NCBI GenBank assembly: GCA_023459495.1
Contig: JAEWTL010000118.1
Coordinates: 62,001-126,000, forward strand
Direction of reading: 5' to 3'
DNA: 64,000 bases
Origin: Bacillota bacterium
GTDB taxonomy: Bacteria; Bacillota; Clostridia; Christensenellales; SZUA-584
The position numbers and the translations under genes were made by a program. Shown here piece by piece: positions 17,161-26,270 of this stretch. How positions within the stretch are numbered: the first letter of the stretch is position 1; each line of letters starts with the position of its first letter. Below the pieces are notes generated by a model that was given only the letters and a program-made list of their open reading frames with translations, did no database searches and was not told the origin of the DNA.

Positions 17161-17727
17161 CTATGCTGCGGGCAACTGGTCGATGCTATTCAGCCAGTCG
17201 TAGGTCCCGTCCGCCGAGTCCTTCACGAACTCAGGCCGCCCATCCGCCTCGCGGTAGGTGTTTCGGAATTTGATCTTGTAGGTCTGCGCGTCGATCTTAT
17301 CCGTGGTCTGTGTCGTGTGATCAATCTTGATGGACAGTACCTTGCAGGCATAGTACTTCCACATCCGGAAATTACCACTCAGCAGAGGCGCTGCGCAACC
17401 AAACGCGAAAGCGATACCTTCGTCGTCTTTTTCGAAGTAGTAAGTCTGATCCGCCTCAACATATGTACCGCCCTTCAGCGCGGCCTGCAGTTCGAGCGGC
17501 AGCTCATCCACTTCGAGCTCCATGTCCTGATAACGGTACCTGCTGCCGGTAGCATAGATGCCGTCGTCTCCGGGGATCTCGTATTCCGTACGCACTTCAT
17601 CCTTTGTCAGACTCCGCGCGCCGACAAACGCCTTCATCGTCCCGGTAGCATAGGTTGTCGAGTCATTGGTCGTAATCGGCCAGTAACGGGCAGCCCGAAA
17701 ACCGATCAAAGCTTTTAATTCACCCAT
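17161..17727 (-). CDS. Major tail protein
   Basis: 188 residues starting MGELKALIGFRAARYWPIT. Beta-rich with the pattern typical of tail tube subunits of siphoviruses (VDELPLELQAALKGG, YYFEKDDEGIAFAFG, YKIKFRNTYREADG). It lies between the connector genes and the tail chaperone. It should polymerise as rings around the tape measure. Confidence 0.85.
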   Translation of the reverse strand: MGELKALIGFRAARYWPITTNDSTTYATGTMKAFVGARSLTKDEVRTEYEIPGDDGIYATGSRYRYQDMELEVDELPLELQAALKGGTYVEADQTYYFEKDDEGIAFAFGCAAPLLSGNFRMWKYYACKVLSIKIDHTTQTTDKIDAQTYKIKFRNTYREADGRPEFVKDSADGTYDWLNSIDQLPAA

Positions 17728-17744
17728 TGTTGAATCATCCTTCC

Positions 17745-18122
17745 TTATGGTTCGTTTTTACCGCCAAAGGCGGCTTCGATGTAGTAGACCACCCGCTTAC
17801 CGTCATCGGACAATTTGCGGGGGCCGCTGCGGGGCCTTGCGACGCAGCTCCGGCTCTCGGTGAGCTGGATCGGCGTCTCATCCCTGCCGCTGTCGAGGAG
17901 CAAGTGCAGCGCGTATGCTGCCGCATAAGCGTTATCACCATCAAACCGGCGTACCTGTATCTGTACGAATCGCCAGCAGCCGCCGGTTGTGATCTCGGGG
18001 ACCTTATGCCCCCAAACGAGCAACCCGATGCATTCATCAGGCAGATCCGGCATGGTGTCACGGTAAATATCCGAGTATCCATTGGCTATTAAAAAGGCCT
18101 TTAAATCCTCTGAAAATATCAC
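17745..18122 (-). CDS. Tail terminator / minor capsid-type protein
   Basis: 125 residues, with a short helical N-terminus (FSEDLKAFLIANGYSDIYRD) and a beta sheet with VQIQVRRFDGDN, the look of tail-completion proteins (SPP1 gp17/lambda gpU class). Position between the HK97 gp10-like gene and major tail protein supports this. Confidence 0.7.
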   Translation of the reverse strand: MIFSEDLKAFLIANGYSDIYRDTMPDLPDECIGLLVWGHKVPEITTGGCWRFVQIQVRRFDGDNAYAAAYALHLLLDSGRDETPIQLTESRSCVARPRSGPRKLSDDGKRVVYYIEAAFGGKNEP

Positions 18123-18584
18123 TTAAACACCACCTTTTATTGCGTCTTTTACGGCATTGACCAGATATTCTCTCGCAGCCTCCGAGCGCGTCACGACCAC
18201 GACTTCAAGGTACTTTGCTTCACCATTTTCATGGTAAAACTCCACGTGCTCATGTTGCACAAAGGCGTAAGCGGATGCGAACCCGATCTCTACCACAGTC
18301 ACATTGCTTTGCGGAATGTTAGGTTCGCTCAATATCGTGGTGCTGCCGTCATCGTTTCCATGGGCGATCAGCTCGCCATTGACAAGAATATACCCGCTGC
18401 CTCGCAGATCGCCCGTGTCCTTTGGCGCTTTCTGAACCGCCCTGCCCAGCCAGTCAACTGCAATATCGATAATGGCGCGGAAAGGCGCGTTATTTACGCT
18501 TGTAATAACCCGGTCCATCTTGGCCTTTATCGCTCTGTAGGCCCGCTCATAATCGGCGGCTGTCTTGATCACCCATGTGGCCAT
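18123..18584 (-). CDS. HK97 gp10-like head-tail protein
   Basis: 153 residues. VDWLGRAVQKAPKDTGDLRGS is the conserved APxDTGxL segment of HK97 gp10-like tail-completion proteins, followed by YAFVQHEHVEFYH. One base separates it from the next gene. It probably completes the tail at the neck. Confidence 0.85.
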   Translation of the reverse strand: MATWVIKTAADYERAYRAIKAKMDRVITSVNNAPFRAIIDIAVDWLGRAVQKAPKDTGDLRGSGYILVNGELIAHGNDDGSTTILSEPNIPQSNVTVVEIGFASAYAFVQHEHVEFYHENGEAKYLEVVVVTRSEAAREYLVNAVKDAIKGGV

Positions 18585-18895
18585 CAGAAATATACCTCCC
18601 GGTGCAGTTCCTTGCCCATAAGGTCGGTTTCGATATCAACCGTCAGCACCGGCCATTCGCGGCCCTGCCACACGACCATGTCACCGAGCTCGATAGGCGC
18701 AGTGGTCATCACATAAGCCTGGCTGATCACCTGCTCGCCTTTTTCATTACGAACCAGTCGGCGGGACGACTCGACGCGGCCTTTAATCACCGTTGGATCT
18801 TCCGGAGCTGCAGGGGAGTATATCGCGGCACCGTTGTCTTTGATCCCTGTACGCCGCCGCCAACCGATGTCCTGCATCGCGAACAGCTCAAGCAA
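18584..18895 (-). CDS. Head closure protein (SPP1 gp16-like)
   Basis: 103 residues with a small beta-barrel pattern (GRVESSRRLVRNEKGEQV, ELGDMVVWQGREWPVLTVD). This resembles head-completion stoppers of the SPP1 gp16 type. It starts within the end of the connector gene and overlaps the gp10-like start by one base. Confidence 0.7.
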   Translation of the reverse strand: MLELFAMQDIGWRRRTGIKDNGAAIYSPAAPEDPTVIKGRVESSRRLVRNEKGEQVISQAYVMTTAPIELGDMVVWQGREWPVLTVDIETDLMGKELHREVYF

Positions 18896-19340
18896 ACGGC
18901 ACCCCTCCTAACAAGTAACGGCGCAGCAGCCGTTCCGCCTGTGAACTAAATAACCCATAAGCGGATCCGCTGCCGTACTGCTCGGATAGCTTACCAGCGC
19001 TGAACGAAGTGATGCCCTGGGCGCGCAGCTGCTGCCGTTTGTCCATCTGTTCAATCATGCCGATGCTCGCCGCGGCTTCCAGCGCCTGTGCCTGCTTAAC
19101 CGCGCCCGGCACGGTATCCTGAAAGTCCCGAGGGAACTGCATCTGCTGATCCGGATCGAGCCTGCGGCCCGTCAGCGGCAGGCTATCGATCCACATCGCC
19201 GCCTGCAGGAGGTAAACTTCCTTGTCGCCTGTGGTTAGCGCCGTCCATGCGATGCGCCGGGAGTCGGTCGACAGCATCATGCTGCCGATGATCTCGTCGG
19301 CCTCGGCGGCGGTGATGTACGTATCAACTCCCGGCGTCAT
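18888..19340 (-). CDS. Head-tail connector (SPP1 gp15 / DnaT-like fold)
   Basis: 150 residues: VDTYITAAEADEIIGSMM, then WTALTTGDKEVYLLQAAMWID and a C-terminal helix. This pattern is common in phage head-tail adaptors annotated as DnaT-like. Its role would be docking onto the portal. It follows the capsid module in the expected place. Confidence 0.75.
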   Translation of the reverse strand: MTPGVDTYITAAEADEIIGSMMLSTDSRRIAWTALTTGDKEVYLLQAAMWIDSLPLTGRRLDPDQQMQFPRDFQDTVPGAVKQAQALEAAASIGMIEQMDKRQQLRAQGITSFSAGKLSEQYGSGSAYGLFSSQAERLLRRYLLGGVPFA

Positions 19341-19356
19341 AGCGTCTCACTCCTTA

Positions 19357-19923
19357 TCAGCCCGCGTTGAGCGTCAGGTCGTCGCTGCCCAGCCCGATGA
19401 CATACCCGTCAGTGTCGAGCTTTACAACGGTGACCTTATCGTCACCGGACGTCATCGGCTCGATGTCGTCGCCCGTCTCGATATCCAGCCATGTATCGTC
19501 CGGCACATCCTTGTACAGCAGCGCCGGGGCCGTCGTCGCTCCGGTCTTATACTTGTACGTACCCGCGCCGGTGATCGCGATGTCGGACGTTCCTTCCGTG
19601 GCGCCCGCGGTCGACGCAACCGTCACGGCTGCCAGATACTTTGCGCTGAGGCTGGTCTCGATCGCGCGCACCAGCACCTGCTTGGTGTCAGGGTCCTCGC
19701 CCTGGTCGATCGTAATGCCAAGCCAAGCACACAGCTCGCGCAGCTGCGCGGGAGTCAGCGTATCAAGCAGCGTCAGCTCGTGCTTACTGCTGTCAATACT
19801 GTAGCCCTGATCGTCGAACCAGTCCGTGTCAGCGTCCGCCACTACTGCCGCTGCACCGTTGACAAAGTCCACGTCGCCCGGCGTGTAGTTATGCTCCTCG
19901 TTAGGAGCGTAGATCCTCGGCAT
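19357..19923 (-). CDS. Hypothetical virion protein (head decoration candidate)
   Basis: 188 acidic residues. An N-terminal part contains LTPAQLRELCAWLGITID, like an LEM/SAP-type helix pair. It is followed by a Gly/Thr-rich beta region (GAGTYKYKTGATTAPALLYKD). It begins at the stop of the preceding small gene just after the major capsid gene. That position and composition suggest a capsid decoration or head fibre protein, but no family was recognised. Confidence 0.6.
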   Translation of the reverse strand: MPRIYAPNEEHNYTPGDVDFVNGAAAVVADADTDWFDDQGYSIDSSKHELTLLDTLTPAQLRELCAWLGITIDQGEDPDTKQVLVRAIETSLSAKYLAAVTVASTAGATEGTSDIAITGAGTYKYKTGATTAPALLYKDVPDDTWLDIETGDDIEPMTSGDDKVTVVKLDTDGYVIGLGSDDLTLNAG

Positions 19924-20174
19924 CAGGCTTTCCCTCCTTTTTTGCTATCCGCCTCGGATTTTTGCGGCGGCGGTTCTTTAGCCGGATCTGCAGCTTTTGG
20001 CGGCTTCTGATCCTTGTCAGGCTTGACGGGCTTGTCTTTGGTCACCTCGTAACCATGGCGCTGCAGCCACTCGGCGGCGGGCGAGTTGTCCGTAACTCCG
20101 ACGCCACCAGTGAACTTCACGCCAGCAGAAGTGCCGCTGTAGCCCTCAACAGGGGACTTCACGGTATACATCAT
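19923..20174 (-). CDS. Small Lys/Pro-rich virion-operon protein
   Basis: 83 residues: a compact N-terminal part (FTGGVGVTDNSPAAEWLQRHGYEV) and a charged Lys/Pro-rich tail. Similar short proteins follow capsid genes in many Firmicute siphoviruses. Function unknown. Its stop overlaps the next start by one base. Confidence 0.6.
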   Translation of the reverse strand: MMYTVKSPVEGYSGTSAGVKFTGGVGVTDNSPAAEWLQRHGYEVTKDKPVKPDKDQKPPKAADPAKEPPPQKSEADSKKGGKA

Positions 20175-20183
20175 GCTGCCCCC

Positions 20184-21134
20184 TTACACGATCTTGATCT
20201 TACGCAGTACACCCGCCGACTTCGAGTTCTTAATCGCCATGGCGGCGACCATTTCGACGGCACCAGTCTTGACCGCATCCGAGGACTTCATATCCGGCAG
20301 ATACACCTCAACCAGCTTATCACCTTCGGGGCTCACGCCGTGAACGCCGTCCAGGCCGAGGCGGACCGGGTAAATTGAGGTTTCACCGTTCGTCGTCGGG
20401 ATGATCGGGTTGGAAGAGCCGGGTTTATCGCCCAGCGACATTACCAGCGCGGATCCCCACTGAGTCGCTTCGGTGCCGTAATTGGCCTTGCTGGTGAGGT
20501 TGATACCGGCGCGGTCCATGACGCTTTGGAACTTGGCGTACAAGCCCTTGTTCATGAGCCAAAGCGTCGGAGATCCATCCAGCAGTGCCTCCAGATCGCG
20601 CAGCGCATCGAGGAACGTTTTCCAGTTGCTATCGATGGCGGATGAGGAAGAAAGATCGATCGCCGCAGACGGGATGATCTCTGTCACGCCGCCCGCAACC
20701 GCCTTATCAATTCCGTCAAACTGCGTAGCGTTCACACCGCTGTCGCCGTTGATAGCCATGTCGTGGAACAGCGCCCGCGTTGCCTTGACCTTCTGTTCCG
20801 ACTGCATCTGGATATGATTTATCCGCAGCCGCTCATGCTGGATGATGACGCGATCGAGGTTGTACGAACCGCCGAACACCTTCAGGTTCACGGTGATCTG
20901 CTCCGTCTTGGTTTCCTGCGGCGTATAGTCGCTGTTGATCGCGCGCGGCGCCGCAGTGGGTTGCGTGGTCACGCGATTGTATACGTACGCGAGGGTCTGA
21001 CCGTCACCCTGAGGCAAAACGGTATTGTCAAACGGCAGCATGTCAAGCAGGCCGGACTTCCGGAACTCATCAATGACGAGCCCAGTCAGCTTATCCTGCG
21101 ACAGTGCCTTGGCTTCTGCCAATGTAAGAGGCAT
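20184..21134 (-). CDS. Major capsid protein
   Basis: 316 residues following the scaffold gene. It has the E-loop/spine pattern of HK97-fold capsid proteins: LPQGDGQTLAYVYNRVTTQPTAAPR, FGGSYNLDRVIIQ, KATRALFHDMAINGD and PTLWLMNKGLYAKFQSVMDRAG. No N-terminal delta-domain protease substrate is evident, so the separate scaffold probably shapes the procapsid. Confidence 0.9.
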   Translation of the reverse strand: MPLTLAEAKALSQDKLTGLVIDEFRKSGLLDMLPFDNTVLPQGDGQTLAYVYNRVTTQPTAAPRAINSDYTPQETKTEQITVNLKVFGGSYNLDRVIIQHERLRINHIQMQSEQKVKATRALFHDMAINGDSGVNATQFDGIDKAVAGGVTEIIPSAAIDLSSSSAIDSNWKTFLDALRDLEALLDGSPTLWLMNKGLYAKFQSVMDRAGINLTSKANYGTEATQWGSALVMSLGDKPGSSNPIIPTTNGETSIYPVRLGLDGVHGVSPEGDKLVEVYLPDMKSSDAVKTGAVEMVAAMAIKNSKSAGVLRKIKIV

Positions 21135-21162
21135 AACTTTTTCTCCTTTTTATATTTTGGTC

Positions 21163-21687
21163 TTACTGCTGAGCGATGCGTTCTTCGATCGCAGCGCCCC
21201 ACGTTGTTTTCTGAGCATCTCCGCCACCGCCAGCTGGCGGCGGGTTCCCGCCTGCGCCCGGCACAGACACTTCGCCGAAAGCCCAGCCTTTGGACTGTTT
21301 CAGCGCCGCGATCTGATCATCCGCGCCGACAAGGTTTCCCGCTTCGTCGAGGCTGATCTTACTCTTATCGAGCAGCGCACCTACGGCGATGACGTCCTTT
21401 GCCTGCTCCGCATACAACTTGGCGTCGAGCTTTCTATCCCGCTGCAGCGTGGCGTTTTCGCCCTTCAGCTTCTCGTTGTCTGCCTGGAGCGCCGCCGCGT
21501 CGACCTTCTCGAGCGCCGCCACCTTTTCTTCAGCGGTCTTTCTGTCAGCATCGGCCTTGTCGAATTTGTCCTTGGCGACATACCCGCCGTCAGCGAGGTT
21601 GGCCAGCTTGATCTTGTCGTTGCCCTTCAGGGCAGTTTCCAGCTGAGTGTAGAGCTCATCGCCCAGTACCGGTTTCAAAAATTCCAT
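21163..21687 (-). CDS. Capsid scaffold protein (GP20-type)
   Basis: 174 residues. MEFLKPVLGDELYTQLETAL is the standard opening of the phage minor structural GP20 scaffold family. It is followed by a coiled coil (about 50-110, KVAALEKVDAAALQADNEKL) and a Gly/Pro-rich C-terminus that would contact the capsid protein. It lies directly upstream of the major capsid gene. Confidence 0.88.
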   Translation of the reverse strand: MEFLKPVLGDELYTQLETALKGNDKIKLANLADGGYVAKDKFDKADADRKTAEEKVAALEKVDAAALQADNEKLKGENATLQRDRKLDAKLYAEQAKDVIAVGALLDKSKISLDEAGNLVGADDQIAALKQSKGWAFGEVSVPGAGGNPPPAGGGGDAQKTTWGAAIEERIAQQ

Positions 21688-21798
21688 GTGGATCCTTTCT
21701 CCCCGTAGATTTAGTTTAAGGGCCGGTCTACTCCGGATACTCGCGGGGCCATGCAGTTAAGCGCCCGGCATGGTAGGCAGAATTTATAAAAACAGCGC

Positions 21799-22851
21799 CT
21801 AAGCGCCACTTTTATCTTTGATTTTGGAAAGTACATATTTATAGTCGCGTTGCATATCGCGCCACCTATCACCGTTTGCGCGTTTGATTGCCCGAAACGC
21901 GCTGAGTGTCTTTGGTGCACTGTCGCCAAGATATGCGCGATACCTTTCCCACTGTCGGCGGTCGCGGCGCTGGTCGCGCTTATCGGCCTGCATGGCATTA
22001 TAGGCATCGACTTCCTGCTGGGCACGGGTATCGCCTCGTAGAGGCTTCTTTGCATCCTCCAGATACTGCGCGCGCTCTTCATCGGTCCATAATGCCTCGA
22101 CGGTGAGCACAACTACATGCCTGCAATTGGGGTGGATGACCTTAAACCCCTTATCGAAACCCGGCACGTCCGAGAGGGCAGGGAAGCGCTTGTCTTTCCC
22201 TGAGATCGAAAATATGCGACCCTGGATCGGCGCGCATACCTCACAGGTAGGGTAGTGCTCCGAGAACTTAACCAGATCATAGCCCAGCTGCTCGCCGGTC
22301 GACGTTGTTGCGCTATTGGTGGCTTCACGCGTGGTGGTGCGCGCCACCAGATCCGCGTATCCATCTAAACGAAACTGCCGTCCGGATCCGCCGGTCACCG
22401 TCGTCATGCCTTCGGCCTGCAGGCGCTCAAGAATCCGCCGCCTGGCTTCACGTATCGTCTGGCCGGTGCTGAGCTTCTCCGCTATTGCATCAATGCCAAT
22501 CTGACGGATGTTGTCCGCCAAATGCCTGCCGAAATAATGGTTGGCCTCGACAAGCTGGTCCACCGCGTTTTCTGCTATGATCTGCATTGCGCTGCGGTTC
22601 AAGCCTCCGAACGGCCCGGCCTGTATATCCGCCAGCGCTTTGGCTTCTGCAGCGGTATACGATTTCTTGACCAACTCCGCCAGGTCCTTAGCCGCAGCCG
22701 CATCCAGCTTAGCAACTTCCTTTTCGATCTCCGCGACGAGCCGTTTGTAATATCGCTTCCAGCTCGCGCCCTCCGACATCTCGGCGATTTTCTTCAGCAG
22801 CCGTTTATATGCCGCCTGATAATACTTGATCAACCGTTCCTGGGCGGTCAT
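21799..22851 (-). CDS. Minor head protein (SPP1 gp7 / Mu gpF type)
   Basis: 350 residues. A helical N-terminal half is followed by the conserved head-morphogenesis block VARTTTREATNSATTSTGEQ, CEVCAPIQGRIFSISG and HPNCRHVVVLTVEAL. The Cys-rich CxxC/HxxCRH pattern is the family hallmark. Proteins of this family associate with the portal and affect DNA ejection. It overlaps the portal gene by four bases. Confidence 0.9.
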   Translation of the reverse strand: MTAQERLIKYYQAAYKRLLKKIAEMSEGASWKRYYKRLVAEIEKEVAKLDAAAAKDLAELVKKSYTAAEAKALADIQAGPFGGLNRSAMQIIAENAVDQLVEANHYFGRHLADNIRQIGIDAIAEKLSTGQTIREARRRILERLQAEGMTTVTGGSGRQFRLDGYADLVARTTTREATNSATTSTGEQLGYDLVKFSEHYPTCEVCAPIQGRIFSISGKDKRFPALSDVPGFDKGFKVIHPNCRHVVVLTVEALWTDEERAQYLEDAKKPLRGDTRAQQEVDAYNAMQADKRDQRRDRRQWERYRAYLGDSAPKTLSAFRAIKRANGDRWRDMQRDYKYVLSKIKDKSGA

Positions 22852-24233
22852 TCTTCATCGCCTGCGCCTTCATCATCTCCGGCTATTCTGGGCACGGTAA
22901 CCGTAGGCGACATAGCGGCCTCTTCGTCATGAATCTGATTCTGCTCTTTTTTAGTATCGTCATCGCTGAGACCGCGCTTTTTGATTGCACTATATTGGCT
23001 CATGACCGCTTTTCCGCCTGTCGCAGATGACAGCATCTCCAGCTGTTCTTTTTCGTCGACCGGAAGACCGTCGCTCCAATAGAGCTTCAGTGTGTTTTTG
23101 TTGATTTTAATGTTATTGAGCTTTGCAAGGTTGTAAATTACCCGCTTTACTGTTGGGCTATTGAGACTTACCAGCCGCTGCGCCTTAATGCGCGGCGATA
23201 CCATGCGCAGCTTTAGGGCAGTACCTGATGAATCACTGGCATCCCCGCCTGCGTCTGCGAAAGCCTGTCCCATCTCGGATAAAATATAGAGTTGATCGAG
23301 CAGTATCTCGATCTCTTTCCAGTTGCTTTCAAGGTTTCCATCCCAAACGACGTATCCGAAATCAGGGTCGTCTTTACTTTCGCGTTGAAAGTAGTTGCCC
23401 AGTGGAACAAAATATTGCTTCGTACGTTCATCCCACTCCAGCGCCGACTTTGGCCCGCTCATACTCGGCTCGCTGTGCTTATCGAGGATCGTATCTGCGC
23501 AGTGTAAACGCCACATAAGCTCGGCAATGATGCTGTTTACGATATTATAATCATCCAGCCCGAAGACGCTGCCGCTATGCGTCAGGTTCGTCAGCCGCTG
23601 CACCGCCGAAATTTCCAGCCCGGTCGATTTAGTGACCGGCGCGCTAATTAAGCCTCCGATCGTGCTGCTATCTGCATTGAACTTATGCTTCCGGATCTCA
23701 ATCTTGCCCGACGAGTGGATCTCCGCGTACAGCGCTGACGGCTTCCCGTCGGCGTCGGTATCGGTCGGATATACGATAACGTCCTGCAAAATACGCTTCA
23801 GATTCGACGGATCCACGATCGGTATCCAGTGCTGTGGGTTGGCCTCTGTGATTTCCTTGCCGACGAACTTAATCAGCCCGTTTCCGTACCGGCTGACGTC
23901 GATGATATTTTCATAGAGCATGCTAAAAAAATTCAGATCGTTCAGCAGCTCCATCAACTGATCGGTTTCGCCTTCCGTTTCGATTGTCGGAGACTCCCCG
24001 CACACAAAATCAGCTGTCTTTTTAGAGAGCAACTGGTGATAGTTGAGGATCGTTTTCACGCTGCTGTTTTTCTTCTTGTACTGATCAGCCAATTTAACAA
24101 ATCGGGCTTTCCATACCTCGTCATGTTCCGTAAGAAAAAGCCGTTCATGTTCCTGGTACCGTTTGATCCGGGCTGCCTCGCTCGGGGGAGGCCATGGCTT
24201 ACCTTCAGCCAGCCAGTTTAAATTCGTCAGCAT
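22848..24233 (-). CDS. Portal protein (SPP1 gp6-like)
   Basis: 461 residues with the DUF935-unrelated, SPP1-type portal pattern: YQEHERLFLTEHDEVWKARF, an internal PVTKSTGLEISAVQ and the C-terminal GGDASDSSGTALKLRMVSP crown-clip segment. It forms the dodecameric DNA channel to which terminase docks. It lies between terminase and head protein genes. Confidence 0.9.
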   Translation of the reverse strand: MLTNLNWLAEGKPWPPPSEAARIKRYQEHERLFLTEHDEVWKARFVKLADQYKKKNSSVKTILNYHQLLSKKTADFVCGESPTIETEGETDQLMELLNDLNFFSMLYENIIDVSRYGNGLIKFVGKEITEANPQHWIPIVDPSNLKRILQDVIVYPTDTDADGKPSALYAEIHSSGKIEIRKHKFNADSSTIGGLISAPVTKSTGLEISAVQRLTNLTHSGSVFGLDDYNIVNSIIAELMWRLHCADTILDKHSEPSMSGPKSALEWDERTKQYFVPLGNYFQRESKDDPDFGYVVWDGNLESNWKEIEILLDQLYILSEMGQAFADAGGDASDSSGTALKLRMVSPRIKAQRLVSLNSPTVKRVIYNLAKLNNIKINKNTLKLYWSDGLPVDEKEQLEMLSSATGGKAVMSQYSAIKKRGLSDDDTKKEQNQIHDEEAAMSPTVTVPRIAGDDEGAGDEE

Positions 24234-24242
24234 ATGACCTCC

Positions 24243-25979
24243 TTATACCGCCACATTTACAAAGCCTGCGCTGCTGCGCCGTGATGCCAGACTGCGTGCG
24301 CCCTCGAGGGCATCCGGTCCATCGTCGTGATCGCCCATAGGGAAAAACCTCAACTGCTCAAGCAGCCGTTTATGTTCACGGTTAAATTTGATGTACTTGT
24401 TTTTGATGTCAGGCTGCAGCGTCTGGATGCGCAGCGTTTTATCCGATGTCTGGTTGACCTCCACGATAGGGAGGTAGACCCGTGCCGCCGCGCTGGCCTT
24501 GGCGAGCTGCTCCTTCAAGAACCACTGAAACTGGTTCGTTTCAGCGCCGAACTTGCGGTAACGCTTATTAAACTGCTTTTGAATCCACCGGGCCTTGCCG
24601 AGGACATCCTCGATGATCCTATCCGGATGACGCCGCTCAATATCAGCGTCGGCCACAAGCATGTATCCGGTCTTCTTATCCAGCGCCAGCGTAATGATCG
24701 CGGAAAAGTCGCTCTTCTTTGTTTTGCCGAGCGATGGATCCACAAAGCCAAAGAACTCCCATCGCGGATCGCGGAAGTCGATCTCGGCGGGGTTGTAGTA
24801 ATCAAACCACTCTTCATTGAACAGACAGTCGTCCGGATTGATCGGTTCATTCTGTAACTCACTGTTGAACGCGGATATGCCACCGTCGATGCGCTCGCGC
24901 ATCAAGTCATAGTAGGAGTTCTTTTCTTCCCACAGCACCTGTGTTCCGGCCAACATCTCATCCCGGTGAGCTTCGAAGAATGCTCGCGCATCCGTTTCGT
25001 GGTTATCGTTCGACAGATCGATATAGATTTTCTCCCAGTCATCCCACAGCTTGGATCCGGAAAAGGATAGCACAGCTTTGTACTTTTTGCCCTTGAATCC
25101 CGGATTCTTCAGGATCTTTGCAAGGAGGCCGTCATAATGCAGCATGGTGCCGATGTACACAAAGTCTGTGTAACTATCACCGGCTTTCAGCACGGCCTTG
25201 GTAAACCAGTCGTTCAGCTTCTTGCGCTGTTCCGGTGTCTGAACGTTCGTATCGTTTTCCATGTCATCCAGGATGACCAGATCCGGACGCCAGTTCTTAT
25301 GCTTCAGACCGCGGACCTTTTGCCCGGCGCCCATGGCCTGCACCTTAATGTTAGTCTTGGTGACGATGACGTCCTCGCGCCAAATGCTACCGCGCAGTTC
25401 GCCAAAGTCCTCCCGGATGGCCTCATTCTCTTCTAACTCCTCGGCGTAGGCAGCGAGGAATCCCGCAGCCTGGCCGTAGGTGTCGGACATCAGAATGATG
25501 AAGTGCTTATATTCATATAACGTGGCATGCAGCCCGTCCTTGAACGTGAAGTTTGTAGACTTCGCGTGGCCACGGGGGGCCGCGGTCGCCCGGCGGCAGC
25601 CCGGTTTCTGGTTGATGGCTTTTTTATTGTCCAGTGGATTGAGGCCCTTCATGACACCTTCGGCAAAAAGGGCGTCCAGCTCACGGTGGAACGGCGGCGA
25701 CGGACGGCTGAAGTAATGGGGCAGATACGCCCGGCCAAAGTAGTTGAGATCAAACGCCGCCAGCTTCTTGCGCAGGCCGTCCGGCCCGGTAAGCTTTGCG
25801 CCAGCTCGCAGCTGCGCCAATAGCTCGGCACGGCGTGGATCACCATCCACTGTTAAACACTCTTCTAAAAGTGTTTTAATAGCGTTAAAATCAACCTTTA
25901 AACCTTCGTCACTTTTACGGGCTGCCTCTGCAATCGCATCACTTAGCTTCTGTACACTACGCTTTTTAGCCTCATTCAC
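24243..25979 (-). CDS. Terminase large subunit
   Basis: 578 residues from GTG 25979, preferred because a G-rich ribosome site (AAAGGGGGGG) stands before it; an in-frame ATG at 26039 is possible but has no clear site. ATPase motifs: Walker A-like APRGHAKST and Walker B LVILDDMEND. The C-terminal nuclease begins FGFVDPSLG, with acidic residues at ADADIERRHPD. It cuts and pumps DNA into the procapsid. It is the first gene after the hairpin-rich leader at 26.1-26.25 kb. Confidence 0.93.
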   Translation of the reverse strand: MNEAKKRSVQKLSDAIAEAARKSDEGLKVDFNAIKTLLEECLTVDGDPRRAELLAQLRAGAKLTGPDGLRKKLAAFDLNYFGRAYLPHYFSRPSPPFHRELDALFAEGVMKGLNPLDNKKAINQKPGCRRATAAPRGHAKSTNFTFKDGLHATLYEYKHFIILMSDTYGQAAGFLAAYAEELEENEAIREDFGELRGSIWREDVIVTKTNIKVQAMGAGQKVRGLKHKNWRPDLVILDDMENDTNVQTPEQRKKLNDWFTKAVLKAGDSYTDFVYIGTMLHYDGLLAKILKNPGFKGKKYKAVLSFSGSKLWDDWEKIYIDLSNDNHETDARAFFEAHRDEMLAGTQVLWEEKNSYYDLMRERIDGGISAFNSELQNEPINPDDCLFNEEWFDYYNPAEIDFRDPRWEFFGFVDPSLGKTKKSDFSAIITLALDKKTGYMLVADADIERRHPDRIIEDVLGKARWIQKQFNKRYRKFGAETNQFQWFLKEQLAKASAAARVYLPIVEVNQTSDKTLRIQTLQPDIKNKYIKFNREHKRLLEQLRFFPMGDHDDGPDALEGARSLASRRSSAGFVNVAV

Positions 25980-26121
25980 TTGGCAGCCCCCCCTTTGTCT
26001 ATGAAAATGAAGCCCTACGAGGCGATCTGAGCGCGGCACCCTGCCGAACGCCCAAACACACCAGCGCGGACTTTTGAATACGCTTTAAAATCTCTTGAAC
26101 GTTTTAAAACACCTTTAAATT

Positions 26122-26142
26122 AAAAAGGCCTCCAAAAAAGGC
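26122..26142 (-). terminator. Possible weak terminator ahead of the late structural genes
   Basis: Read leftward, GCCT and AGGC flank an eight-base loop and are followed by C and five T. It is short, so this is a weak call. It lies between the two large hairpins and the terminase gene. Confidence 0.35.
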
Positions 26143-26152
26143 AGGGTCGGAC

Positions 26153-26242
26153 ATCCGGGCGGCAATTTTGCCCGGATTTGTGGCCGATATTACCCCGTTT
26201 CGGGCCCGCCGGGGGACGAATCAACCCCGGCGGACGAAACGG
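26153..26242 (-). promoter_or_regulatory. Two-hairpin leader between nusG-like and terminase genes
   Basis: The gene-free stretch 25980-26270 contains two strong inverted repeats. One is 26153-26177 (8-bp perfect stem ATCCGGGC, 9-nt loop). The other is 26195-26242, with an outer stem CCGTTTCG/CGAAACGG and an inner stem GCCGGGG/CCCCGGC. They follow the gene for a NusG/LoaP-like antiterminator. LoaP is known to act through hairpin RNA in leaders, so these are candidates for its recognition element (inference). A pac site is an alternative. Confidence 0.6.
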
Positions 26243-26270
26243 TTTTGGAGGTGCACTATGGGTATCAAAC

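Noticed and set aside
26195..26242. Long hairpin read as a plain Rho-independent terminator
   Set aside because: No T-run follows either arm, and it lies between co-oriented late genes.
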